Shown piece after piece: positions 19,960 to 29,119 of a DNA stretch of 64,000 nt. The stretch is from Ichthyophis bannanicus (Eukaryota; Chordata; Amphibia; Gymnophiona; Ichthyophiidae), in the NCBI GenBank assembly GCA_033557465.1, contig CM066031.1, forward strand, positions 1,225,903,312-1,225,967,311, in the 5' to 3' direction. How positions within the stretch are numbered: position 1 is the first letter of the stretch; each line of letters begins with the position of its first letter. The translations under genes were made by a program, and so were the position numbers. The notes under the pieces are model-generated. The model was not told the origin of the DNA, did no database searches, and saw nothing but the letters and a program-made list of their open reading frames with translations.

Positions 19960-20840
19960 TAGTTCCAGCCCCACCCAGCATCCGCTCCCTTCTAGTCCCC
20001 GCATCAGCCATTTCCAGTCCTAGCCCCCCCATCAGCCCATTTCCAGTCCTATCCTAGCCCCACCATCAGCCCATTTCCAATCCTAGCGTCCCCCACTCAG
20101 CCCATTTCTAATCCAAGCCCCTCTATGAGCCTATTTCCAGTCCTAGCCCCTCCATGAGTCCATTTCAGTCCATGCCCCCACCACAGCCCATTTCCAACTC
20201 TAGCCCCCCATCAGCCCATTTGCAGTCCTAGTTCCTCCCCAGAGCCCATTTCCAGTCCAAGCCCCCTCTCCATCAGCTATTTCCAGTTCAAGCCCCCCTC
20301 CACTCAGCCCATTTCCAGTCCTAACTCCCCCCCAACATCCCATGTCCAGTCCTATCTTAGCCCCTCCATCAGCCCATTTCCAGTCCTAGCTCCCCCCCAA
20401 TTATCTTATTTCCAGTCCGAGCCCCCCTCCCCATCAACTATTTCCAGTTCAAGCCCCCCTCCACTCAGTCCATTTCCAGTCCTAGCTCCCCGCAGAGCCC
20501 ATTTCCAGTCCAAGCCCCCTCCCCATCAACTATTTCCAGTTCATGCCCCCCTCCACTCAGCCCATTTCCAGTCCTAACTCCCCCCAACAGTCCATGTCCA
20601 GTCCTATCCTAGCCCCTCCATTAGCCCATTTCCTGTCCTAGCTCCCCCCCAGAGCCCATTTCCAGTCCAAGCACCCCTCCCCATCAGCTATTTCCAGTTC
20701 GCCTTCCCTCCACAGCCCATTTCCAGTCCAGGCCCGCCTCCCCATCAACTATTTCCAGTTCATGCCCCCCTCCACTCAGCCCATTTAAAGTCCTAGCAAC
20801 CCCCCTCACAGCCCATTTCCAGTCCTAGCCCCCCCTCCCC
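19960..20840. repeat. CCCATTTCCAGTCC minisatellite in the hAT element
   Basis: Head-to-tail units of roughly 25-30 bases with the kernel CCCATTTCCAGTCCTAGCCC and a variable CCATCAG or CCACTCAG link fill the interval. A shorter array of the same kernel lies at 54895-55345. Confidence 0.9.
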
Positions 20841-20865
20841 TCCCGAAGAGCCCCACGGCAAGCTA

Positions 20866-21110
20866 AGAGGGAGCCAGAGAGGCCCCGGCTCACCTCTACA
20901 GCTGCCGAAGTGAAGTACGTCTCTTTCCTTCACTTCGGCAGCTGTACTGAAGTTTAGAATGCTGCTGTGCTGAGATCAAAGGGGACTTCCTGTTTCCCGG
21001 CGCTCAGCGCGGCAGCGTTCTAAACTTCAGTACAGCTGCCGAAGTGCAGGGAAAAGACACGCTTCACTTCGGCAGCTGTTAGAGGGAGCCGGGGCCTCTC
21101 CAGCTCCCTC
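20866..21110. repeat. Long inverted repeat near the hAT right end
   Basis: The arms are GAGGGAGCC..GGCTCACCTCTACAGC then GCCGAAGTGAAG on the left, and CTTCACTTCGGC, AGCTGTTAGAGGGAGCC on the right. An inner pair, GTACTGAAGTTTAGAA and its inverse, lies within. It would extrude as a branched hairpin. Confidence 0.8.
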
Positions 21111-21911
21111 TAAAGCCGCCCTGCCTGCTGGTCTTCAATGCAGGATGTTGTTGGTGTGGGGCCCCCTGAAACGCGGGGCCCTGTGCAGTCAACATTTTTG
21201 CTCAGTGGACGGGCCGGCCCTGGGTATATAGGACGTTATCTGTCCCTCGCCACAGTGATTGTCAGCAGTCAACCTTAAAGTTTACAGCTCGGAACTCAGG
21301 GCTGGGAGGGCGTGATTTGATCGGACAGAGGAATTTAGAATCTAGCTGGGTGCAAGAGAAAGAGAAGCCCTTGGAGACAGAAAACCCTTCCAAAGCAAGG
21401 CTAGGTAAAGGAGTCCTGCTGTGAGGTAGATTTAAAAAGAGGGAATTATATCACTCTAGCAGGTTAGGATCTGACTGGAGTCAGATCCAAAAAGGCCGCA
21501 CTGGCACAAGGGAAGGAGGGCAGCTGCCTGGGAAGACTGTTTTAACCTTGCCATTGTTTGGGGCTCCACAGACATTGAAGCTAAGTGAGTGAGTGAATGT
21601 TAGTCTGAACTTTGACTGAACTTTCATTTGTGGGCTGGGGGAAAGGCCTTGAGAACCAGCCTTGTGAAGTCCATAAGCTGAGAAAGCTCAACAGCAGGAG
21701 CATAAGTGGTTTTGTTTTGTCCTTAACTGTTGCTTGCCTGGTATTTTTATGAATCCCTTGCCACTGCACGCCATGCTTTACCACACTGTAACTGAAATGT
21801 GCTTAGACTTTTGCAAGTATTTTGATTAGAATTTTAAGGGACAGATGACTTACAATTTGCCAGTACTGCTTTATTATACTGTCGTGGCTCTAGCCACAGT
21901 CCCACTAGATC

Positions 21912-22268
21912 TTGAAAGTGCATAAAAATGTTTTTCTCTTTTCCATCTCATATTTCAGAAGTGCAGATAGGCCCATGTGTTCTTATAATTTAATTGATAG
22001 TAAGGACAAAGACTTCAGACGTATTGTTCTTAAAATGTCTGTTTATGCTCATTCCCGTACAAGGAATGAAGCTAACATACATACAGTGCTATCATTCTTC
22101 TCATTTACTGCTTTCCTGTCTGTATATTGCAAGATGATACGCAAATATTGCATAAGGATTATCTTTTATATAGATCCTGAAGTGCAGTGCCTTCTGTACA
22201 AGGACAGATTTTTTTCAGTTGTTTATGAAAACCAAAACTGTGTATTGGAGCAGTTCTATCAGCAATAA
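21912..22268 (+). CDS. Unrecognised 118-codon open frame
   Basis: The frame follows the gypsy LTR and lies in AT-rich, apparently single-copy DNA. The protein has hydrophobic and aromatic stretches (HTVLSFFSFTAFLSVYCKM, IIFYID) and ends CVLEQFYQQ. A possible splice acceptor (CATATTTCAG, ending 21959) would make 21960-22268 an exon. I do not recognise a family. AT-rich DNA yields such frames by chance less often at this length, but it remains weak. Confidence 0.2.
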   Translation: MKVHKNVFLFSISYFRSADRPMCSYNLIDSKDKDFRRIVLKMSVYAHSRTRNEANIHTVLSFFSFTAFLSVYCKMIRKYCIRIIFYIDPEVQCLLYKDRFFSVVYENQNCVLEQFYQQ

Positions 22269-22472
22269 ATGCATCATGTGAACTCATTGTTCTTACAGGT
22301 CTGTTTGTTGCACCAAACATAACTGGAAATTGGATGTGAGTACAATGAAATACATAAACCCACCAAACAGCTTTTGCCAGGAAGAATTAGGTAATTAAAC
22401 TGTTACGCTCATATTTGGAATTATAATTGAGGTGTTGCACATTTTAACTTATGAACTGATTTCTCTCATTTA

Positions 22473-22762
22473 GGGGGTAATTTTGTAACAGGGCATCTAT
22501 GTGAAAAATCCAAAAAGATGCCTAGTTTATAAAAGGCAAAATGGGTGTCTAGGTTCCTCTATAAAATAGGCCCCAAAAGCAGCACCAGTAGCACAGAAGG
22601 AATAAATGTGTGTACATATTCTATGGGTGTAAGCACATATTTTATAAAATCTGTGTGTACATTGCAGTTCCTCCTCCATTTCACCCAAAGTATGTTACTT
22701 CAGGAGCACCTGTGCACAGTGTGCATGTTAGGCCATGCTACATTTTTATAAAATCCCCTTTC
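22473..22762. mobile_element. Possible MITE with GGGG-TAATTTT-type ends
   Basis: The left end GGGGGTAATTTTGTAA and the inverse of the right end (GGGGATTTTATAAAAA) are similar. The interior has repeated TTATAAAA words and nothing coding. No clear target duplication could be set, so the call is tentative. Confidence 0.4.
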
Positions 22763-23114
22763 CACCCATAAAACAGATTTACATGTGGAAAAGTCTATCA
22801 GATTATCTCCTTGGTGTAATGATTGTATAATGAAGTTGCTTAAATGGTATTTTCTTCAGCTGCAAAGATAAATTCAAAATGCATACCTCATTGTATTCGA
22901 CACTCCTAATCCTTTGCAACTATGGTTTTATCTGACAATGAGCAAGTTGAAAAGGTTATGCATTCAGAAGGGTGTACAGATAAAAGCAGGGGTACTGATA
23001 TTCAGTGGTGGCGGCTAATCACTGCTGCTGAACCTTAAAATTGGATATTCAATGCCAACGCCATATCTCTGCCCTGGCATTGAAAATCCAGTTTGCCCGT
23101 ATTGCCGAGAAGCT

Positions 23115-23365
23115 AACCAGAGCGGAGGAACAGTCTAGTAGTTACAACACTAGTTTGGGAACCATCAGACCAGGGTTTCATTCCCACTAGTATTTCTTGT
23201 GGCCTTGGGCAAGTCACTTAATCCTCCATTGCCTCAGAAGAATCCAAGTTATCAATGTCCCTGTTTAATGTACATTTCCAAATTTACTTTACAATGTAAA
23301 CTGCTTTGACTAAAATGATAAAGTGGTATAAAAACCCTGAAAATAAAATAAAGTGGCAATTTTCA
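23115..23365 (+). mobile_element. tRNA-derived SINE with CORE-like and L2-like parts
   Basis: A decayed A box (CAGTCTAGTAGTTACAAC) and a B box (GGTTTCATTCC at 23174-23184) are followed by CTTGGGCAAGTCACTTAATCC, a stretch like the MIR/CORE central domain. The 3' end GTAAACTGCTTTGAC..AAGTGGTATAAAAACC resembles L2-type LINE ends, with an AAATAAAATAAA tail. Confidence 0.75.
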
Positions 23366-23840
23366 GCTGCTGCCTGGTTAGCTTTTTCAGCAAACGTTAG
23401 GCCACCCTTTACTGCGTCTGACCTTTGCTACATGTCGATAACTGGGCAGCATCGGTATTGAGCCGCTGCCCATTTGCCTCCGGAATGCCCATGGCATGCT
23501 CCGTTGCTGGCTGGATTAGCATTTGGGTGTGTAGCAGTGGCACCCACAGATATTCAGCGACACTAACAGTGTTAATGCCCTTGTCTGGGATTTTCAGTGC
23601 CACTAACACGGTTAGCAAGTCTGCTAACCATGTTAATCCCTTCGAATTCCCCCCCCCCCCCCATGTTTCTACCATGGTTCTTTTCTCCTTGCCATCTATG
23701 TCCTGTTTGACTGGATTCTGACTTTGTTCTATCACAGCACCCTCTGGTACCTGCTCTTCTGGCAGCTCCAGTTGCCTATGCTGTCTTTGTCATTACAGCA
23801 CCCCCACATATCACTTAAAGGGATTTCAGTTAGATGGATG
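23366..23840. other. Unclassified repeat-like flank, no gene
   Basis: Words such as ATATTCAG and GTTAGC recur in inverted form on both sides of the SINE (22995-23110 and 23520-23640), suggesting the SINE landed in an older non-coding repeat. A C14 run lies near 23650. The frames on both strands are shadows. Confidence 0.35.
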
Positions 23841-24089
23841 ATTGTAACCAGGTAAAAAGGCTCTTTCTCCGGAAACAAGCAGGAAGTCAGTCCTCACATA
23901 TGGGTGATGTCGGCACCGACGGATCCTGCACGGAATAATCTCGCCAGCTTTCAAAGAAAGCCTTTGGGGATGCGTGGTCCCCTTCCTGTCCAAGGATGCT
24001 ATCGCCTCAGTCTCCTTTCTTCCACGGAGCCCTCCAGATGTGTGTCCCATTTCCCTGGACGTTGAACTGATCCTCGAGTGCTACCAGCC

Positions 24090-24900
24090 TCGAGAGAGCC
24101 ATTGACATTGCATGAGGTCCCAGTCCCCTTTCTCGGGACACCAGTCCTCTCCGGGAGTGCACACGGCACAGACTGCTGGTCTTCAGAGGGTCATGGGCCT
24201 TTGGGCTCAGGCCTTGATTGTGGGAGCTATGAAGCCTCAGATTCTTCCTCTGACTTTAATTCAGGTTGACCTTATTGCCAAGTGTCTTCACCAAGTGTCT
24301 AGCGGTGGTTGCAGCCCACCTTCGTCCTTCCCTACCTGGACAACTGATTCATAAGAGGAGGCACAGTTGCAGAGGTGCACTATGCCACCAAGTGCACCAC
24401 TCTCATCCTGCAGCATCTGGGGTTCATCTTCAACTGGTAGACTCCCTCAACTGGTGGCAGAAACCCCGTCATCTTTGGTCTGGGATGCCCTTCCAGGCAC
24501 CCACCCCCCAGAGGGTCCTTACCACAGACGCCTCCATGCTGGGATGTGGAGCTCATTGCGAGGACCTCTGCATGCAGCGCAGTTGGTTCCAGATGGAATG
24601 CCAGTTGCAGATCAATCTTCTGGAGCTCCAGGCAATATTTTTGGCCTTCCGCGCCCTCCGCCACCAGTTGCAGCACCAGTTGGTGCTGATCCAGATGGAC
24701 AACCAAGTCGCAATGTTCTGTGTCAACAATCAAGGGGTCATGGGTCATACTCCCTCTGCCAGGAGGTGGTAGCCCTCTGCTCATAATGCGATACACAATG
24801 GGATGCTCCTGCAGGCGGTCTACCTTCCAGGCCAGGATAGTGTCCTGGCAGACAGGCTGAGCAGAGTCCTCCAACCACACGAGTGGCACCTGGACCCCAG
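24090..24900 (+). pseudogene. DIRS A1 RT end and RNase H
   Basis: FTKCLAVVAAHLR marks the end of the DIRS RT palm. VLTTDASMLGCGAHCEDLCMQ is the RNase H start with Asp. INLLELQAIFLAFRAL carries the family Glu, and LIQMDNQVAMFCVNNQG the next Asp. A frame change near 24780 separates it from LQAVYLPGQDSVLADRLS, the conserved RNase H end. The upstream RT core has been deleted. Confidence 0.78.
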
Positions 24901-25289
24901 AGAGGCCTCTCGGCTGCTCTGACTCTGGGGCATCCTCTTAGTGGACCTGTTTGCTAACCCAGACAGCACATTATTGCCCTGCTTCTGCTCCCACCAGCCG
25001 CACCCATCCTGGATGGCGGCAGATAAGATCCTCATTCCATGGACGAAAGGCCTTCTTTACACCTTCCCACTGACACCACTGGTCGCCAAGCCCTCTTCAA
25101 GATTCAGTGTGACAGGGCATCACTGATACTGATAGCTCCCCAGTGGCTCAAGCAACCCTGGTTCTTGCTGCTTCTTTACCTGTCGGCAGAATCTCTGATT
25201 CCCCTGGGCCGTGTCCCAGGACTACTTTCACAGGAGGAGGGCACTCTCCTGCACCCCAACCTGGGATCCCTGTCGCTCATGGCTTTGCT

Positions 25290-26290
25290 GCTGAAAGGGT
25301 AGCTCTAGCTCCCTTCAACCTCCCACGAGATGTAGAAGAGGTTCTTCTGGCCTCCTGCAAGGCCTCCACAAGAAAGACATATGCTTTCAAGTGGCATTAA
25401 TTTTTGGTGTGGTGCGCAGAGAGGCGGGTGAACCTGTTCTCTTGCTTGGTGCAGCTGGTACTCCAGTACCTACACCACCTGTCCCAGGTGGGACTAAAGT
25501 CCAACTCAGTCAGGGTGCACCTGAGTGCTATTGTGGCGTACCACCACTCTGTTGAGGGCAAACCCCTCTTGGCTCAGCCCCTTGTTTCTTGTTTCCTGTG
25601 AGGCCTCATGTTGTCCAAGTCCCCCATCCACTCTCCAATGGCAAAGTTGGATCTCTATGTGGTGCTTTCATAGATCACTAAGCTGTCGTTTGAGCCCCTG
25701 GCTACTTGACACTGGTGGTGCCTCTCTTGCAAGGTCACCATTCTTGTGACACGTCGGCTTGCAGGGTCAGCGAGCTCCAAGCTCTGATGGAAGAGTCTCC
25801 CTATATGAGATTCTACGAGAACAGGGTAGTGCTCCGCACACACCCCAAGTTTCTGCCAAAGGTGGTGTCCCCCTTCCACCTTAGTCAGGAGATGGTGCTC
25901 CCCACCTTCTTCCTGAGGCCTCACAATGGCAAAGTGGAGACCATTCTCCTTACTCTGGATTGTAAGAGGGTCCTGTCCTTCTATCTGCAACAGACTCAGG
26001 GCCACCGCAAAGCGCCTCAGCTTTTCGTCTCCTATGACATCAGTCGACTGGGGCTTCCAATGACCAAGCAAACTCTGTCCACATGGATGGCGGATTGCAT
26101 TGCCCATTGCTGGGATCCCACTAGACCACCGGGTCACGGCACCCCATGTCAGGGCCATGGCTACCTCCGTGGCAAATCTGCTGGGCCACCACCTAGTCTT
26201 CGGTCTATACCTTTGCAGCTCACTACTGCCTGGCAAGGAAGTCCCGATGGGACAGCGCCTTTGGCTAGGCCATACTCTGTAATCTCTTTT
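25290..26290 (+). pseudogene. DIRS A1 tyrosine recombinase, broken
   Basis: The recombinase would circularise and insert the cDNA. SCKASTRKTYAFKWH (to 25400) is the N-terminal part. The frame at 25706-26386 begins just before the first catalytic Arg (SACRVSELQAL) and continues KVVSPFHLSQEMVLP and LDCKRVLSFYLQQTQGHRKAPQLFVSYD. The second Arg region (26140-26160) is out of frame. The final Tyr context, AAHY, is at about 26215-26232 in another frame. At least three frame changes separate the parts. Confidence 0.78.
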
Positions 26291-26775
26291 GGGTGTAGGC
26301 AACTCCTGCCCTCCAATCCTTCTATGTTCAGACTACTGGAGTGCCGGTTCCTCGCTGGACACTTGGGTCATGCGCGAGTCTCCTAGTTGGAACTTAACTG
26401 CTGCTGCTCATGGCTCGCCTTCTCTGGTCACCCATCACATTTTGTACAGGTCCTCGGTAGCCTGTAGCTGGGGAGTCCCATATGTGAGGACTGACTCCCA
26501 GCTTGTTCCCAGAGAAAGCGTAGTTACTCACCTATAACAGGTGTCCTTTGGGGATAGCAGGATTCAGTCCTCACAACCCTCTCTCCTCCCCTTGAAGTTG
26601 CTTCTTTACCGTATTTTACTTTTGCCATCTTAGCTATGTCATTAGACTGAGACAAGATGGCACCGTTGGGCAGGAAAGAGACCACGCATGCATGATGCAT
26701 CTCTCGACGTCACCCATATTTGAGGACTGATTCCTGCTGTCCCTTAAGAACATCTGTTACCAGTTGAGTAGCTAC

Positions 26776-27318
26776 GTTTTCTTGCAGAAAGAATGCCCAA
26801 ATGTTATATACAGAAATAAACCTATGCAGAACAGAGTTAAATATTCCCCAAATTGGCTCCAATAATTTCTTGACAGCGTGACAATATTGTCTTGGATGAA
26901 ATACCTCTAGATATCTGGAGATTAATGGTGCTCAGTAATTGGCAGAATTGCTACCCTGAGAGTCATTCACCCTAAAAGGTGGGCCAATTTTCAGCAAATA
27001 GTAGTTATAAAGCTGGGTTTTATAAATATCTCCTACTATAACTAAAAAAAAAAAAAGATTCAGTTGCTGTTAGTTGTGTTTGAAATTCAAAAAGATCTTT
27101 GGAGTGGCCTCTAAAATATACCTGCCCACACAAGAGGCAGAATCAACCTACACACTCTGTTATAGGGCTAAACTGCACCCCTCTTTCTGCTCACAAATGC
27201 ATACCTTTTAATTGCCTCCCTGAGTACTCAGCCCTGAACAAAAGTACTCCTGTATAGGGCAGAAATAATCATGGATGGCCTTCCATAGTGCTCATTGTTT
27301 CATATGAGAGTTAAAATA
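26776..27318. other. AT-rich DNA, nothing recognised
   Basis: No frame, repeat family or RNA gene is supported. An A13 run lies near 27045. Confidence 0.5.
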
Positions 27319-27319
27319 A

Positions 27320-29119
27320 GATAAATATTTCCATATCGTTCTGCTAGACCAGTCCAGATAAGCGAGTTGTGTTTCCCCACCAGCTGATTCGTGGAAACAA
27401 AGAACCAATGAAAGGCAGAGGCTTCAATGACATCACTCCTATGCCTCTATTTACCTTGGCCACCAGAGGACCCTTCAGTATTTTTTTGTCTCCAGCAAAT
27501 GGTGGATGGATTTTCTCCTCTCTGAAGAAAAAAATCTGAAGATTGAGAGGAGAAAACTGATAAAATGCTCATGAACGACCACCTTGAGGGTGACTCACCT
27601 GAGCGTGACATGAGAGACTACACTAGATTGCAATATTTTTGGTAGCCATAGGAAGAGGGAAAATTGATTCAGCTCCACGCTCCTACCTTGTAAAAGAGCT
27701 TGTTGAGCAGCCAGAAAATTGGAAGGATCTGGAAGAGTGCAGCAGCCTCACACAACCTCAACGCCCCCTCCCTCCACCTCTGTTCCCTGTGCTCTCTCCT
27801 GAAGATTACAGATTGCTCTCAGAGGGATCTGCCTGCCAACCACCTTAAACACAGTGCTGCAAAGCCAGTAAAACAGTTTCAGGGGAGTAGAGCAGAGTCC
27901 GGCACAGGCTCAGTATCATGGCTTGACCTCATCATTGTCCTTGTTGGAGGCTGCCAATTCCATCTTTCTGGCACACAATTCGGGATGGACCACTGGTGAC
28001 TGTTGGTGCAGTTTGGGTGTTTCCTGTCTTTTATGCACACGTTAGTAGCCTTTTTACCTATAGTATTCATGGCAGTTGGGTGTTCTTAGTGTGCGTTCCT
28101 AGTGTGCGTTCCATCCAAGTGGCTCCAATGTGTGCTCCTTCCCTAGCGCCTGTAACATGCATCGCAATAAAAGGACAGCTAATGCTTGCCTTTGGGCCGC
28201 ATCAGCCTTAGCACGCACTGTTGTGATACTTGCCTTAACTCTCTGCCTTCTTCCAGCAAACGTTGTTTGACCTGTGGCGAGGTGCCTCATCTCTGGATTC
28301 TGGACTTGGCTCTTCTTGCATGGCTGCTTCTGAGACATCCTCGGAGGGCCTGCATCCCCTTTTCCAGCTTGGACATGCAGTTAGTCTGGCCTTACCTGCC
28401 TCAGGGCAGGAGGTGATGGATAGCACTTTGGGTAAGATATCCAACCAGCCAAAGAATCCAGCGACCATGTTGTGAACCACTCATCATCCTCTAGGAGATC
28501 TGTGGCAGTTGTGATCCTTGGTGTTGGGAGTCATTTCTGAGAGGAGTACTTCCGGACTCAGGATTGTCCTCCCTGGAATTCTTTTCCTTTTTGCTGCAGG
28601 CCTGGTCTTTCTGGTGGGGAAATTCAGACCTGTGGCCTCTGGGTGCCCCTGGCGCAGTCTCGGGCTGGACAGGCTGAGAATGGAAGCCCTGTACGATTAC
28701 CCTTGGCTAAGCATCCCAGGTGAGTGATGCCCCTTGGAGATGAGGAACAGCTGGGAGCTGTCAAGATTTGACTCTGACTCTGATTCAGATGGCTCAGTAT
28801 TGGGCTCTGACGTGGATGAAGAAGTACACTCACCTTCAGAGGATTGCGAAGAGGTGGAATAATGCATCTATTCCGGAAGGAGGAGCTGGTGGTGGTGTTT
28901 GCCAATGTCTCATCTGCCTTGAATTTGATGGCTCTTCTGGCACAGAGTAGGAGCTGAAGGTACACTTGCTCCTTCAAGAGGTGTGGAAATCCACTACTGT
29001 CTTCCTGTTCCTAGATGTGATCAAGCATTTGATCTGGTCAGAGTGGAACTCTCCCGATGCCCTCCCTAAGGGGTTAAGGGTGTTTAAAAAGATCTATGCC
29101 CTTCCAGAAAAGGAGCTTT
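27320..29119 (+). mobile_element. DIRS-type retrotransposon B, 5' end and gag N-terminal part
   Basis: The element opens with CCATATCGTTCTGCTAGACC, a different terminal sequence from family A. Downstream fragments read like DIRS gag: a short Cys motif (CLTCGEVPHLW, 28265-28300), acidic serine-rich stretches (28765-28860) and IKHLIWSEWNSPDALPKGLRVFKKIYALPEKELF (29020-29120). Many stops and frame changes are present. A piggyBac cuts it at 29120. The C-terminal gag motif reappears at 41690-41925. Confidence 0.6.

Larger units (their letters stand above)
18589..21222. mobile_element. Non-autonomous hAT element with minisatellite and hairpin, 2.6 kb
   Basis: The ends pair as CAGGGGCAGCCC (left) and CAGGGCCGGCCC (right, reverse complement). 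GGTATATA flanks it at 18581-18588 and 21223-21230, an 8-bp hAT target duplication. Inside are a second hAT (18772-19117), AT-rich DNA, a long minisatellite (19960-20840) and a hairpin (20866-21110). No transposase is encoded, so it would depend on an autonomous hAT. Relatives lie at 52300-55780 and, as a short left-end piece, at 33053-33135. Confidence 0.88.
18573..21905 (+). mobile_element. 3' LTR of the gypsy element, split by a hAT insertion
   Basis: The LTR starts TGTGATGGGGTATATA directly after the purine tract. It is interrupted at 18589 by a hAT element and resumes at 21223 (GGTATATAGGACG). It ends near 21900 in TCTAGCCACAGTCCCAC. Net length is about 700 bp. The GGGTATATAGG at the break is a good TATA box. 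The exact right end is uncertain, since no matching 5' LTR is present. Confidence 0.6.
23845..26775 (+). mobile_element. DIRS-type retrotransposon A1, internally deleted
   Basis: DIRS elements use a tyrosine recombinase instead of an integrase. The left end (GGAAACAAGCAGG then AAGTCAGTCCTCACATATGGG, 23872-23907) recurs inverted at the right end (CACCCATATTTGAGGACTG, near 26710-26728). A further inverted copy followed by GTAGTTACTCACCTATAACAGG (26478-26545) makes the internal complementary region typical of DIRS. Gag and most of RT are missing; RNase H and recombinase remain. It is the same family as A2. Confidence 0.8.

Noticed and set aside
19960..20840. CRISPR-like array
   Set aside because: Units are adjacent, degenerate and lack unique spacers, and the setting is a eukaryotic transposon. 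It is a minisatellite.
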